Source of the DNA: Larix sibirica | Lineage: Eukaryota; Streptophyta; Pinopsida; Pinales; Pinaceae | Assembly (NCBI GenBank): GCA_004151065.3 | Contig: NWUY0304006836.1 | Coordinates: 1-20,258, forward strand | Length of the DNA: 20,258 nucleotides | Direction: 5' to 3' | Shown: piece after piece, positions 9,885 to 18,967 of the stretch | Numbering within the stretch: position 1 is the first letter of the stretch | How the letters are laid out: every line of letters starts with the position of its first letter | The notes under the pieces: generated by a model | Told to the model about the DNA's origin: nothing | The model's database searches: none | Seen by the model: the letters and a program-made list of their open reading frames with translations, nothing else | Made by a program: the position numbers and the translations under genes

Positions 9885-10992
9885 GAGCTGAGTTCTGTTT
9901 TCTCCTATTTCCAAAAAGATAAGAGCCTAGGCCCAGATGGCTGGACTATGGAATTATTATTGGGTTTTTTTAGTTGTTAGGTGAGGATTTCTTAAGGGTG
10001 GCTGAATAAGTAAGAACCTCTGGTAATGTGTTGGGCTCTTTTAATTCTACATTCATTGCTCTCATTCCTAAAGTATACAAACCAGCCTCTTTTTAGGAGT
10101 TAAGTACCATTTCTTTGTTAAATTGTGTTTACAAGATAATTTATAAGGTGCTGGCTGTTAGGCTTAAGAAGTTACTTTAATATATCATTTCCCCAGAGCA
10201 ATCTGGGTTTTTAGAGGGCAGACAAATTCATTAAGCTATTGGATCTGCACAAGAGGGGCTGCATTCTATTAAAGTAAATAAATTACCAGCCATAGTGTGA
10301 AAACTAGACCTATCAAAGGCATATGATAGAACATCCTGGCTCTATCTGAGGCTTTTGTTGATCCATGTTGGTTTTAATCTATCAGTTGTTAATTGGATCA
10401 TGGGCTGTGTTACTTCTGTCTCTTTTGTTGTTCTTATTAGTGGAGCTGCTTCTTCCTTCTTAAAGCCTACTAGAGGCTTGAGACAAGGCTGTCCCCTGTC
10501 CCCTTAGTTGTTCCTGTTAGTTGCAGGAGGTCTGAGTAGGATAATACAAGATGCTAAAAGGACTAGGAGAATGAAAGGCATAAAGGTTGGGGGGGAGGAA
10601 CAACTCACACATCTACTCTTCGTGGATGATGTCCTACTATTTGTTGATGGCTCTTAAATTGAGGGAAGGAGATTGAGGGAGGCTTTACAACTGTATTGTA
10701 AAGCTACCGGGATGGATATAAATCTTCCAAAGTCTGCTGTGTGTTTTAATGAACTTGGTGTGGAGATGCAACAGACATTGTGGCAGTACTTTCCTTATAA
10801 TTATATGGACATGGAGGAGGGCCTTAAATACCTTTTTTTATATTGAAGCCAAATGGATACTGTAAGAGAGATTTGAGTTGTAAGATTTAGAGGAGGATAA
10901 ACTTCTGGTGCAATCGCTGGCTCTCGAGGGGGGGTATACTGACTCTAGTCGAGTCTGTTCTGGAAGCGATCTTGGTTTATTTGCATTCTATT
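9885..10992 (+). pseudogene. Decayed LINE (L1-type non-LTR retrotransposon) reverse transcriptase
   Basis: Remnant of the reverse-transcriptase part of a plant nuclear LINE ORF2. Motifs in order: KDKSLGPDGWT (about 9916-9948), STFIALIPKVYKPASF, QSGFLEGRQI (10199-10228), KLDLSKAYD (10301-10327), RQGCPLSP (10481-10504), the catalytic FVDD (10619-10630; the usual form is F/Y-A/V-D-D), then TGMDINLPKS and RRINFWCNRWLSRGG. One frame holds from 9971 to 10843 with no indel but has premature stops at 9971, 10007, 10094, 10178, 10232, 10298, 10505 and 10655. A frameshift in the T-run before 9971 and another near 10843 complete the damage. No endonuclease domain, 3' tail or target-site duplication is visible, so this is an internal fragment. 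It cannot make an active enzyme. Confidence 0.93.
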
Positions 10993-11026
10993 TAATAGGT
11001 CTTACTGTTAAATTAGCTAATTCCAT

Positions 11027-11095
11027 CTCCGAAGCTTACGGAGCAAAATAGGAGGGAAACAGCTCCGTTAATCATCTGTGTTATCGGAGATGATT
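11027..11095. repeat. Cluster of alternative hairpins (CTCCG/CGGAG)
   Basis: CTCCG and CGGAG alternate four times (11027, 11039, 11063, 11085). ACGGAGC (11038-11044) can pair with GCTCCGT (11062-11068), and AATCATCT (11070-11077) pairs perfectly with AGATGATT (11088-11095). The pairings are partly exclusive. The cluster starts about 35 bases after the last recognisable LINE codon. Confidence 0.5.
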
Positions 11096-11564
11096 TAAAC
11101 CACCCGGATGGTAAATTTGCCTCTGTTCACCCGGCCTATGGAGTGGTAAATTCATCCGTAACCAGGACTATGGTAGGCAGTAGGTAAGGGGTTAGTTAGC
11201 GTGTTACGGCACTAAGACAGACGGGTAGATCCAGGTAAGTCCTGACAAAGCCAGGCCGTATAAAATAGCTACGCCTTACTTACTTATCTCCTTGGCTTGG
11301 CCAAATGCCAGGAGCAGAGCTGCTTGACCCAAGGGTGAGGAACTATTAGTTGCTCCATTGACCATAGGGATATCGAGGTACGTTAAGTGACTCGACCAAA
11401 GAGAGAGCGAGGAATTGACCATAAATTATCTTAAGAGATAGGAAAGGAATTACTTAGAGATAGAAAAGGGATAATTGCTACGCAAAGGAAAGGGATAACC
11501 AAAGGTCTTACCTGACCTGAGTGATATAGCGACAGTCCGCTACGCGAGCAAATAAGGTATTGAA

Positions 11565-11660
11565 GTGACTCGCCTTAAGTGGGTGAGATACAATTAGTGA
11601 CTCTTAGACCTAAGAAGGGCGAGGTACAATTAGTGACTCGGCCGCCCAAAAGAGGAACGG
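11565..11660. repeat. Degenerate tandem repeat of GTGACTCG-type hairpin units
   Basis: Three units begin GTGACTC at 11565, 11597 and 11633 (32 and 36 bp apart); the first two end in GGTACAATTA or GATACAATTA. Related single units lie at 11387-11412 (GTGACTCGACC...GCGAGG), 11322-11340 (GCTTGACCCAAGGGTGAGG) and 11692-11714 (GCTTGACCGAAGGG...CAAGG). Most can fold CTCGCC or CTTGACC against GGTGAG or AGGG. This is a short-repeat family peculiar to the stretch between the LINE remnant and the rpl2 intron. Confidence 0.65.
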
Positions 11661-11869
11661 AGTCGCGAGCATCGGGCAAGGTATATCGCTTGCTTGACCG
11701 AAGGGAGGGCAAGGGGCCTTAAAGGTAAATCCTTCGAAAGTAAGGTCCTGAAAGAAAATAAGGTCCTGTCTTTAATTCACAAATAAAGGTAACAAATTCT
11801 GGTATAACCTATTGATTGATCGAGAATCGTATAATGGGAATTATGCTCATCTCTTCTCGTTGCTAAGCT

Positions 11870-12384
11870 AAGGTCCTGGGTCTCCGAGTCAGCCAGCGGC
11901 TTTTTGAAGAATCCTGCACCCATGGGCATACGGCCTGGCAGGCCTTTCCTTTCAGCTTCATGGGCGTTGCCCCGTTCCCCAATCAGATGTTCGGATGTGA
12001 GCTATACTCCGCGAGGAGCCCCACGAGCGTATGGCCTTGCCATTTGACCTCTCTTCCCGTGTGGCTAGGAATGCTCAGTGACAACCTCTCAATCGTCACC
12101 GCCTGGCCTCTCTTGCTACTAGCAGGTCCCCTAGTCTAGTGTGGTCAGCACCAATCGCGTTCGGGCAACGAAGCTTACACTCATTCACACACATTGGTTC
12201 ATCCTGCTACGCCCCGGGCCTTTTGCTCCTGTAACGTAAAGCAAGGGTGGCCGGCCATTCTTTTGTCAAGGCCCAGGAATCAGCTGGGCATCCCAGCGGC
12301 GGGATTGGATACCCGCATCCGATCGAAGTTCAATTACTCGGGGTCGCTTCGCAAAATACATTGCTTAAGACCAACGGGTCACAC
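11870..12384 (-). other. rpl2: 5' part of the rpl2 group II intron
   Basis: The sequence directly after the APV codons begins GTGTG (12384-12380), matching the GTGYG start of group II introns, at the expected intron position in plant mitochondrial rpl2. The following 500 or so bases on the minus strand are GC-rich, contain no open frame and look like one unit, ending near the AAGGTCCTG motif at about 11870. I could not find a domain V/VI signature on either strand, and no exon 2 follows. The lower boundary is a guess from the change in composition. LINE-derived sequence lies less than 900 bases further on. Confidence 0.65.
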
Positions 12385-13107
12385 GACAGGTGCACGATCG
12401 ACTTTGCACGCTTTCGGCCCTTTATCTGCCTTCGGCCTTGATTCGTTATGCTCAGCAGCTTCAACAAACCTGAAAGTTTCTTGCCGCCAATAACTCTGCC
12501 GGGAAAGCGCTGCTTTACGTTTTATCCTATGCGCCCTCCGAACGCTATGCGCTCCCCACTTTCGGACCTCGCAAAGAGAGAACTTTGTTTTCTGAAAGAG
12601 TTCTTCTCCCATTCGCGGAGCGAAGAAAGCGGGCTTCGCCCCAGCTACCGCTATCCTTGGTAAACCCAAACAGCGTAAGGAAGGGAAAGTTGCAGCCTCT
12701 CTCTGGGCCTCTGGAGAGGAGAGGGCAGGTAATAAAACGTCCTTTATCTCCACGGGTAGGGAGGAGAACGAAAATAGGCCGCCGATGGTGGCCATAGTAG
12801 GTTCGAGGATCTCACGCGGAGTGTTGCAGCAAGTCCTACTCTGGCGGCGTAGCAGCACCCCGGAGATCCATCGTACTAAAGCAATCCGAGAGGAACGATT
12901 TGGGTCATATTCGATCCTTTCCACAATGCCCATAGGCGAAGTGCTTCGTTTCGAATCAATTCTTCGCTGCAATCGCTTCGATCCACCCCCTCGGTGAAAA
13001 ACCGTAGTACGCCCCGATGAATTTCTCCCAGCGGACTTCTTTGTACCAAAAGTGAATTGTCTAGGTGCTTTTCCCCGTAGGCTACTTTCTCTCGTTGTGT
13101 ATTTCAT
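12385..13107 (-). CDS. rpl2: Mitochondrial ribosomal protein uL2 (rpl2), exon 1 only
   Basis: Exon 1 (241 codons) of the uL2 protein of the large mitoribosomal subunit, which binds 23S-type rRNA near the peptidyl-transferase centre. The N-terminal RNA-binding part is easily read: KSAGRNSSGR (residues 24-33), VFHRGGGSKRLQR (36-48), MGIVERIEYDPNRSSRIALV (59-78). Also diagnostic of plant mitochondrial rpl2 are PRIAVAGAKPAFFAPRM, FSLCEVRKW, HRIKRKAALS, AEHNES and the final ACKVDRAPV. The open frame runs only one valine codon past the exon into the intron before a TGA at 12381-12379; the exon boundary is placed at APV, where plant rpl2 is normally split. The ATG at 13107 is the first plausible start and gives an N-terminus about five residues longer than the angiosperm form I remember. 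The middle (about residues 105-130) looks shorter than in that form. P15, T34, S52 and P58 look like C-to-U editing targets. Exon 2 is not in the window. Confidence 0.92.
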
Positions 13108-13330
13108 AATCTTGAAATCGATTTCGGAAGGATACTGACTCCTCCTGCTCCTTCTCCGCGAGCGAGATCGTCGTCTTTTCGCGTTTATGAAATATAGGGG
13201 AAGGGAAATGGAGGGAGGGGGCGCAGGAAATGAATATAAATCCAGAGCTATGCGGCCTCTTATGTAATCAAAACGCGAAGCGATTTTCTTCTATATGTAA
13301 TATTGCATCGAGCGAGAAAGAGTGTGATAA
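13108..13330 (-). other. Upstream region of rpl2, no other gene
   Basis: Spacer before the rpl2 start. It has purine/pyrimidine-skewed runs (13140-13160 and 13198-13228) and the CATAAGAGG motif noted separately. Composition is like the rpl2 block. No open frame, tRNA or ribosome-binding signal stands out, as expected for a plant mitochondrial leader. Confidence 0.5.
13256..13264 (-). promoter_or_regulatory. Possible mitochondrial CRTA-type promoter core upstream of rpl2
   Basis: The minus strand reads CATAAGAGG about 150 bases before the rpl2 start. It differs by one base from the CATAAGAGA core described for dicot mitochondrial promoters. A single 9-base match is weak evidence; transcript 5' ends would be needed. 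Confidence 0.22.
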
Positions 13331-13380
13331 ATGAAATACCCCCGACCCTATATATATATATTAAATAAGCTGCATCGATC

Positions 13381-13430
13381 CTGTCAACCACTACTAACTA
13401 CTACTAGTAGTACTACTACTATTTTGACAG
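13381..13430. repeat. Concentric palindrome with ACT trinucleotide core
   Basis: CTGTCAA (13381-13387) and TTGACAG (13424-13430) are inverted copies, and the perfect palindrome TACTACTAGTAGTA (13399-13412) has exactly the same centre. The bases between are ACT repeats that do not pair. Confidence 0.7.
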
Positions 13431-15184
13431 CAGCTCACCCACTATCCGACCGATTGGTGATGCGATGCGGATCTCACTTGGCTTGGAGTGGGGCCCCCTG
13501 CTCCGTGTTAACGATGCGATCGATCAAGGTCATGAACATTATCAATCGTCATGAAATGACCGGAAAAGATCAGAATCAGTCAGAAGGTAAGGTAGCGAGC
13601 GACTTACTTACATACAAAAAGCCCCCCCTCAAGGGGCCTATTTTAGGGAAGCCAACGCTTATCTAACGACGAGTTATTACTTACTCGCATATGTCACCCC
13701 GCAACAGGCAACCACTCACCTACTTCACTGAGCAACTAGTACCTCTGTTTTCACAACATTGTACATTATATCGCGACTAATTGCAAAGCGTTTCTTCGAT
13801 CATGCCACTTACCCGACCTTCTCTATGAAGGTCCTTATTATATATGTAATAACACTAGTGCTTTTCACTCCCGAAATAACTACTTATATTGGTTCTTTTT
13901 CTTACACCGAGAGTCATTCTTTATATATGTAATAACACAAATAATTATTGCTTACGGATCACTAAAAAGGAGTACACAAGCTAGAACTTTGAGTAAACTC
14001 CCCCCTGAATATATGAAACGCTCGCCCTTTATTTTAGGACCTTACTTATTTTCTTTGTCAATTTGTAAAATCGAGTCATAAAGAGCACCAGTGTTTTATT
14101 AAACTTTCTAAATAAAAGTGAAAAAAGAAAAGCATTGATTAAAAAAACCTCAAAAAGTTCTAAATTGCATTAAAATGGTGCGAAGCCGCTCTCCCAACGT
14201 AAGAGGGGGAGGACATTGAGAGATTTATAGAAGCATGTCTTAATTATGCATAAAGTAAATCTTCCGCCGCAGTTTCACTTACTTAAATATATACCGCCCT
14301 TTCAATAACTCTTTCCTATAGAGAACGAGGACTTCAACCAATTCCTTTTGGACTTTTATCGCCCCTTCACACCGGGGATAAAACATCACTCCCAACCTAG
14401 CTGCTAGTTAATATTGCTTGCGTTTAATTTATAACCAGTAAGTTCCTTTCATACACACCTGCCCCCTATGTTAAGCCATATCATCTAGCTAGAGTGAAAG
14501 AAACATTGCGCTTGCAATCATGCCCTGATCACCTCCATTCAGGTATCGCCAATTTTATCCCCCAGATCGTGTTCCTTCTCTCTCATTATGTAATTCGCTG
14601 CTCACTCATTCTTATTTTTGAGCCCCTCAAACATTGAATGTATCAGGATTACACCTGATCTGATCTAGCTCTATCTGCAAGAGAATATATTTAAGAGAAA
14701 AAAGAAGTTATTCCTCTATTTATTGGTAACTTCATATTGACCTTAAAAACCCCTTCCTCTCATGCATGCATGTAATTGAGTAAAGCCTTTTATAAAAATA
14801 AGAAGCACCTGAGCTAATTCGCTAATATATGACTAAAAAAAGCTTCCAGGAACATCGAACTGAATAAACCCCGCAGGAAAAAGATATGATCTGATAATTT
14901 GTAAAGGAAGGCGGGAACGAGAAAAGGTGAGAACAAAATAATATCGGCGGTAAATATTAAAGAAGAAAAGCAGTAAATAAAAAACGCGAGGCAGAACGAC
15001 CAAATTTATAAGGCGTTCATGAGACAAAAAAGGACTACAATTCATGACCCTAACCCTTATTAAAATAGGCCCCCACTCAATCCCGCAGGGCCCCTTCATC
15101 TCCCCAGGAACCTTCCTCCTCCTTGGTCCCCAGTAACCTCACCTCAAGTAAAGGTTTGTTCCAACTTATATCGCTGGTCAGGTA
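13431..15184. other. Gene-free spacer between rpl2 upstream DNA and the gypsy fragment
   Basis: No gene recognised. A minus-strand frame at 15099-14833 (88 codons) is rich in Phe/Leu/Ile in the middle (VFYLLLFFFNIY) but has no family resemblance and lies just beyond the gypsy RT remnant. A plus-strand frame at 13331-13666 is rich in Thr/Ser from the ACT repeats and is not convincing. Contains the 13838/13921 repeat. Confidence 0.45.
13838..13938. repeat. 18-bp direct repeat, 83 bp apart
   Basis: TTATATATGTAATAACAC occurs exactly at 13838-13855 and 13921-13938. Confidence 0.8.
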
Positions 15185-15645
15185 AATGTCCCACACAGTA
15201 GTAAAAGTTGTTTTGAAACGCATGCCTCTGGATCAAATTGAACTTGCTTATAGCCGTATAAACCATTCAGCATGGAAATCCTCTTAGACCCTACTACCTT
15301 TTGCAGCATTTGATCCATCTTAGGCAAGGGATAATTTGTTTTAGGGAGGCCTTATTCAGGTTCCTGAAGTGAACACAAAGCTTGAATTCTCTCTTCTTAT
15401 TATTCTTGACGGGAACTACGTTGGCAACCCAGGCTGATAACCTTACAGGGATAATTCTCTATGCATCACAAAGCTTTTTGATCTCCTTTTAGACAAGAGG
15501 ATGAAGCGAGGGGTTCAGTTGCCTCCATTTATGCCTTAAAGTTTTATATCATCCTTAATAAGAATCCGATGTGAAAAAAGGGATGGATCATAAGTCTTCA
15601 GGTCTTCATACTTCTAGGTATGAACATATTTCAATTCCCTGCACA
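15185..15645 (-). pseudogene. Decayed Ty3/gypsy LTR-retrotransposon reverse transcriptase fragment
   Basis: Read on the minus strand, this matches the start of the Ty3/gypsy reverse transcriptase. In order from high to low coordinates: KYEDLKTYDPSL (end of the protease-RT linker), HKWRQLNPSLHPLV, KEIKKLCDA, IIPVRLSAWVANVVPV, FKLCVHFRNLNKAS (about 15388-15345, the family's CVDFRNLNKA block), YPLPKMDQMLQKVVGSKRIS, MLNGLYGYKQVQFDPE, and a last recognisable FTTVWDIY. At least three frame changes and several stops break it. The catalytic YxDD block, RNase H, integrase and LTRs are absent, so only about 150 codons of the polyprotein remain. It is opposite in orientation to the LINE remnant and has no visible link to rpl2. 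Confidence 0.87.
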
Positions 15646-16850
15646 ACTTTATGTGTTCCTCCCTTTGTGAGGGAGATATAGTGTTTTACAATTGGGAATC
15701 CCCTTCCACGCCCAGATTGCAGTCCTATACCTAATCAAGTTCTATATTTCTGGGGGGATTTAGTATTCTCGGCAGATGAAGGGAGCATTATGTCTTGTGC
15801 TAGTCGGGGAGCGATAGGTGGGAAGCAATAAAATTGAATTGTTTGTTCGACCGATTTCTTGCTCAGATTAAGCACTAGGCTATCCAGTCTTTTTGGAAGC
15901 TACCCGGCTTTACTAAAAGGAGGAATGAGCGAATAATAAGCACCTTTCATCGGGTTAAGATCCGGTTTTTTTTCTAGGAGATCGAATGGAGGGAAGCTTG
16001 TATTTCGGAATCATTTGGTAATCGAACATTGGATAGCTGATCAAAGACAGTGGGGATTATTTACTTGCTTCTCTGCAGGATAAGTACTGAGCTACTTTAG
16101 GTCATACCATCAAAGCAAGGTCGGGTGATCGATCATCGGGTAATCGAAGGGATAAGGCAGGTTGCGGGATGGATGGGCAGGACTAAGAATCCGAGAAGGG
16201 ATAGAGGCAAGGGAGGGTCGGATGAGAAGAAGAAAGCGATCGATGATTCCTAATGTACGGCGAACCCCTCTCCGCCGGCTGTTAAGCTAAGTCGGAAGAG
16301 TCCTACAAGTAGTAAAGCGCTATAAATTTTTTTCTTCTTCCAAGAAAAAAAAAATCGATTGAGGCACGGAGTGGATTTTGCCCGCCCGAAATAGAAGCGG
16401 GTAGAGGAAACGAGGAAGGACGGATTGATTGCCTCTTTTAAGAAAGAAAGCCCGCAATCTCACTGACGTTCGTTCCCCTCGCGGAGCTCGCCCCCACAGC
16501 GAGCAGGAATAAAGTCAGTTGCAAGGAACAAGAAAACACTAGCGAGTTTATTTCAAAACTTAAGAGATAGAATAAGACGAGAGTGGTTACAACTGGATGA
16601 ATTAGATGCGTTCAATCACCTGCTTGGGGCTTGAATCAATCATTTTCCCTTCAGTTAAGCCTTAGTGGTATCGCTATTTTAGTTTCGAAAGGTAACAGAA
16701 AGGAAAGCCAGCCAAGTTCACATCGCAAGGAAACTGAGGGTATCTATTCTGCTTCAAATAATGATGTATTTTATTGGCATGCTGTTATGTACAAGATTTC
16801 AATGATTTTCATTTTCATTTTTTAGTATTTTACGTGGGGTCTCCCCTATG
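15646..16850. other. Mitochondrial-looking spacer
   Basis: No gene recognised. Purine-rich GC-moderate text with GGTAATCGA, GATCGATC and GGAAGAAAGC pieces and the A/T hairpin at 16327-16351. A 64-codon frame at 16631-16825 has no recognisable feature beyond a hydrophobic tail. Confidence 0.45.
16327..16351. repeat. A/T-rich perfect hairpin, 10-bp stem
   Basis: TTTTTTTCTT, loop CTTCC, AAGAAAAAAA. Stem-loops of this kind can mark transcript ends in organelles, but no gene precedes it on either strand, so no function is assigned. Confidence 0.6.
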
Positions 16851-18082
16851 TTTAAGACCTAGAGGTAACTTCTAATATGGGGGGTGCTTCCAGCCTTCCA
16901 CACATCCCCTAGATGCATTTCCCCATCACCGCATCCTAGCATTTTGAAAACTTGCCTTAATTATGGGATGGTCCAGGGTATTCCATATCTCGAGCGATGG
17001 TTAAAGTAACGAGTAAATATGCATTATTTATATTAACACTTAGCTTACTTATGCAAGAAGTTTTAAGAAAAAAAGCCTATAATGCTAGTCGTTTGAAGAA
17101 AGATAAAATTAGTCTAGTTAAATAGATGCAATTGAGGATAGAAAAGATGTTTCCTATTCTTCCCATAAATGTCTATCAACTATCTATGGCAGTGGAAGGC
17201 TTCAACGAGAGTCTTATGATGGTGTTGAGGGAAGAAACCTGTTTTCAATTTTCGACAGGTGATGACTTGATGACCACTAAATGTGATCCATCGATGTTAT
17301 AGGATAAGCATAAATGTACATCAAGGATGATACATCATGGAGCCAAAGGGTGGTCACACAAGTTCCCCCTCCCTCTACGGGAGAGCTAGCATGTCTGGTT
17401 TGGCTTAGAGATAAAGAGTATCTACATCTTTCCCAAAAATAGAAATCCCGAGAAAGGTCTATATAGCCAGATCTGATCGAAAAGCTAAAACTTCACCCGA
17501 GGTGATGGGATGGATTTAGCAGTGTCACAAGGGGACTTTTTATCAAGGGTAGGCCATGTGCCCCCCGTGCTCACCACGCTCTCTAGATGCGGGTATTTTG
17601 TTAGGATGTTTTCCCTCGTCCCCTTTTTGGGAGGATGCAAAGATACACAATAGGGAATGCCCCCTCAAAAAATGAGACACAATGGAATGATATCAATTTT
17701 AGATTTAAATGACCATGTCATTTGAGACCACCAAATCAATGAAATATCTAGGTAAGTACTATTGTTTCCTAAGTAGGTACTAGTCTTAGGGAAAACCCAA
17801 AAGGGTAGTGGAAGAAGCAATATCCATTGTCACCACCACAATGCTTTTCTTGCTTAAAGTTTGGTGTTATTCTAGCACAAGGGTGGCATCTCTAAATGCT
17901 ATTAGATATATTGTGGTAATGCTTGTAGTCTAGATATTGAAATGGAAATGGAGACTTACAATTATTTAATAGAAAATGGGATAATGAACAACACAGGAAA
18001 CCTTCAGAGAGATTAACTCATAAATCTAGTGCATTTAAACATTGGGTTATGAATTCGAGATATCACAACCTAGGTCTGAACT

Positions 18083-18238
18083 GCAAATGAATGAATTCAA
18101 TAAGACACTATCTTTTCATTGAATACCATTAAATCATTTTTCCTAGATTATTATTCCAAACAATAGATGAATGCATTCAATACTAAAGGACAATTAATTA
18201 GGATTAATATTACAAAACATAGATAAAGGCATTCAATT
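18083..18238. repeat. Degenerate repeat of GATGAATGCATTCAAT type, three copies
   Basis: Related blocks at about 18083-18101, 18160-18181 and 18217-18238, each followed by AT-rich text with ACTAA or ACTAT. Spacing is irregular (about 77 and 57 bp). Confidence 0.45.
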
Positions 18239-18331
18239 ACTAATGAACTATTCATTAAGAACCATAAGATCACAAAAAATTAAGTAAAATGATTGATCAA
18301 TGATTTCATCAAATAATGATGATAATTTCAT

Positions 18332-18455
18332 CATGGTATGAATAACTTGCCAATTAATCTTTTAAAATTATGAAGAAACCTTAGAAGAACATGGTATCAT
18401 TAACTTGTCATTAATCTATCAAAATTACGAAGAAATGCAAGGGTTTGATAGAAGA
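18332..18455. repeat. Degenerate tandem duplication, about 58-bp unit
   Basis: The copy starting CATGGTATGAATAACTTG (18332) is followed at 18390 by CATGGTATCATTAACTTG; both continue with ATTAATCT, AAAATTA and GAAGAAA. The divergence shows it is old. Confidence 0.7.
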
Positions 18456-18967
18456 AACACTAAATCAATTTCCCCTGTTCTTGCATATTTTAGGGATATA
18501 ATCCATAAGCAACATATCACAAAGAGTAATCACTAAAATCTATGATTGCAATATGAGACTTACAAAGAGAGAGGAGAATGAGCACACTTAAGGAGGATTA
18601 ATTGTAAAACCAAAGTTGATATGCAAGCTTTCCAGTAGCAAGTAGATCGAACCCCTTTTTCATCAAACACTTATATCGTATGTTCCCTTTAGTAATATGT
18701 TGGTTGGTGAAAATTACCATGTACATTAATGTATAACCATCAAATTTTATGAAACAAGCTATTGTAATACCCCATTTTTGATCCTCGTAAGGCATTGTAT
18801 CAAAATATGTAAGAAATGTAAATGCATGGTTAATGTCATGAGTGTCAAGCCACATGAACTTAAATAAATAGTCTTCTAATGTAAAATGCGATAAATATGT
18901 TTCGAATGGATTCCTAGTACGAAGTACAAGGACAAGGCCTAATTAGAGAATAGATAAACATACAAAT

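Larger units (their letters stand above)
10993..11869. other. Gene-free stretch between the LINE remnant and the rpl2 intron
   Basis: No open frame of note and no recognisable gene on either strand. It holds the alternative hairpins near its start, the GTGACTCG repeat family, three of the AAGGTCCTG copies (near 11743, 11763 and 11870) and the 15-mer ATTGATTGATCGAGA at 11811-11825, which also occurs at 7157-7171. It may include displaced rpl2 intron sequence, but I cannot recognise any. Confidence 0.5.
16851..18967. other. AT-rich, nuclear-like repeat DNA
   Basis: Base composition becomes clearly more AT-rich here. No organelle gene or transposon protein is readable. Holds the degenerate repeats at 18083-18238 and 18332-18455. 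A minus-strand 85-codon frame (18855-18598) is not recognised. Confidence 0.45.

Noticed and set aside
11040-11100. GGAGGGAAACAGCTCC considered as a 26S rRNA fragment
   Set aside because: Only a short stretch resembles rRNA; the flanks do not align to any rRNA region I know.
11930-11960. GCATACGGCC / GGCCGTATGC considered as group II domain V
   Set aside because: The rest of the 34-base domain V hairpin and its catalytic triad do not fit, and it is too close to the intron 5' end.
12194-12997. Several plus-strand frames across the rpl2 block
   Set aside because: They are antisense shadows of rpl2 exon 1 and its intron.
13687-13776. ATGTCACC-initiated 29-codon frame, considered as a plastid rbcL 5' fragment
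   Set aside because: Similarity to the rbcL start stops after a few bases and the translation does not follow it.
18598-18855. 85-codon minus-strand frame starting MWLDTHDINHAF
   Set aside because: In AT-rich repeat DNA, no recognised motif and no neighbouring gene signal.
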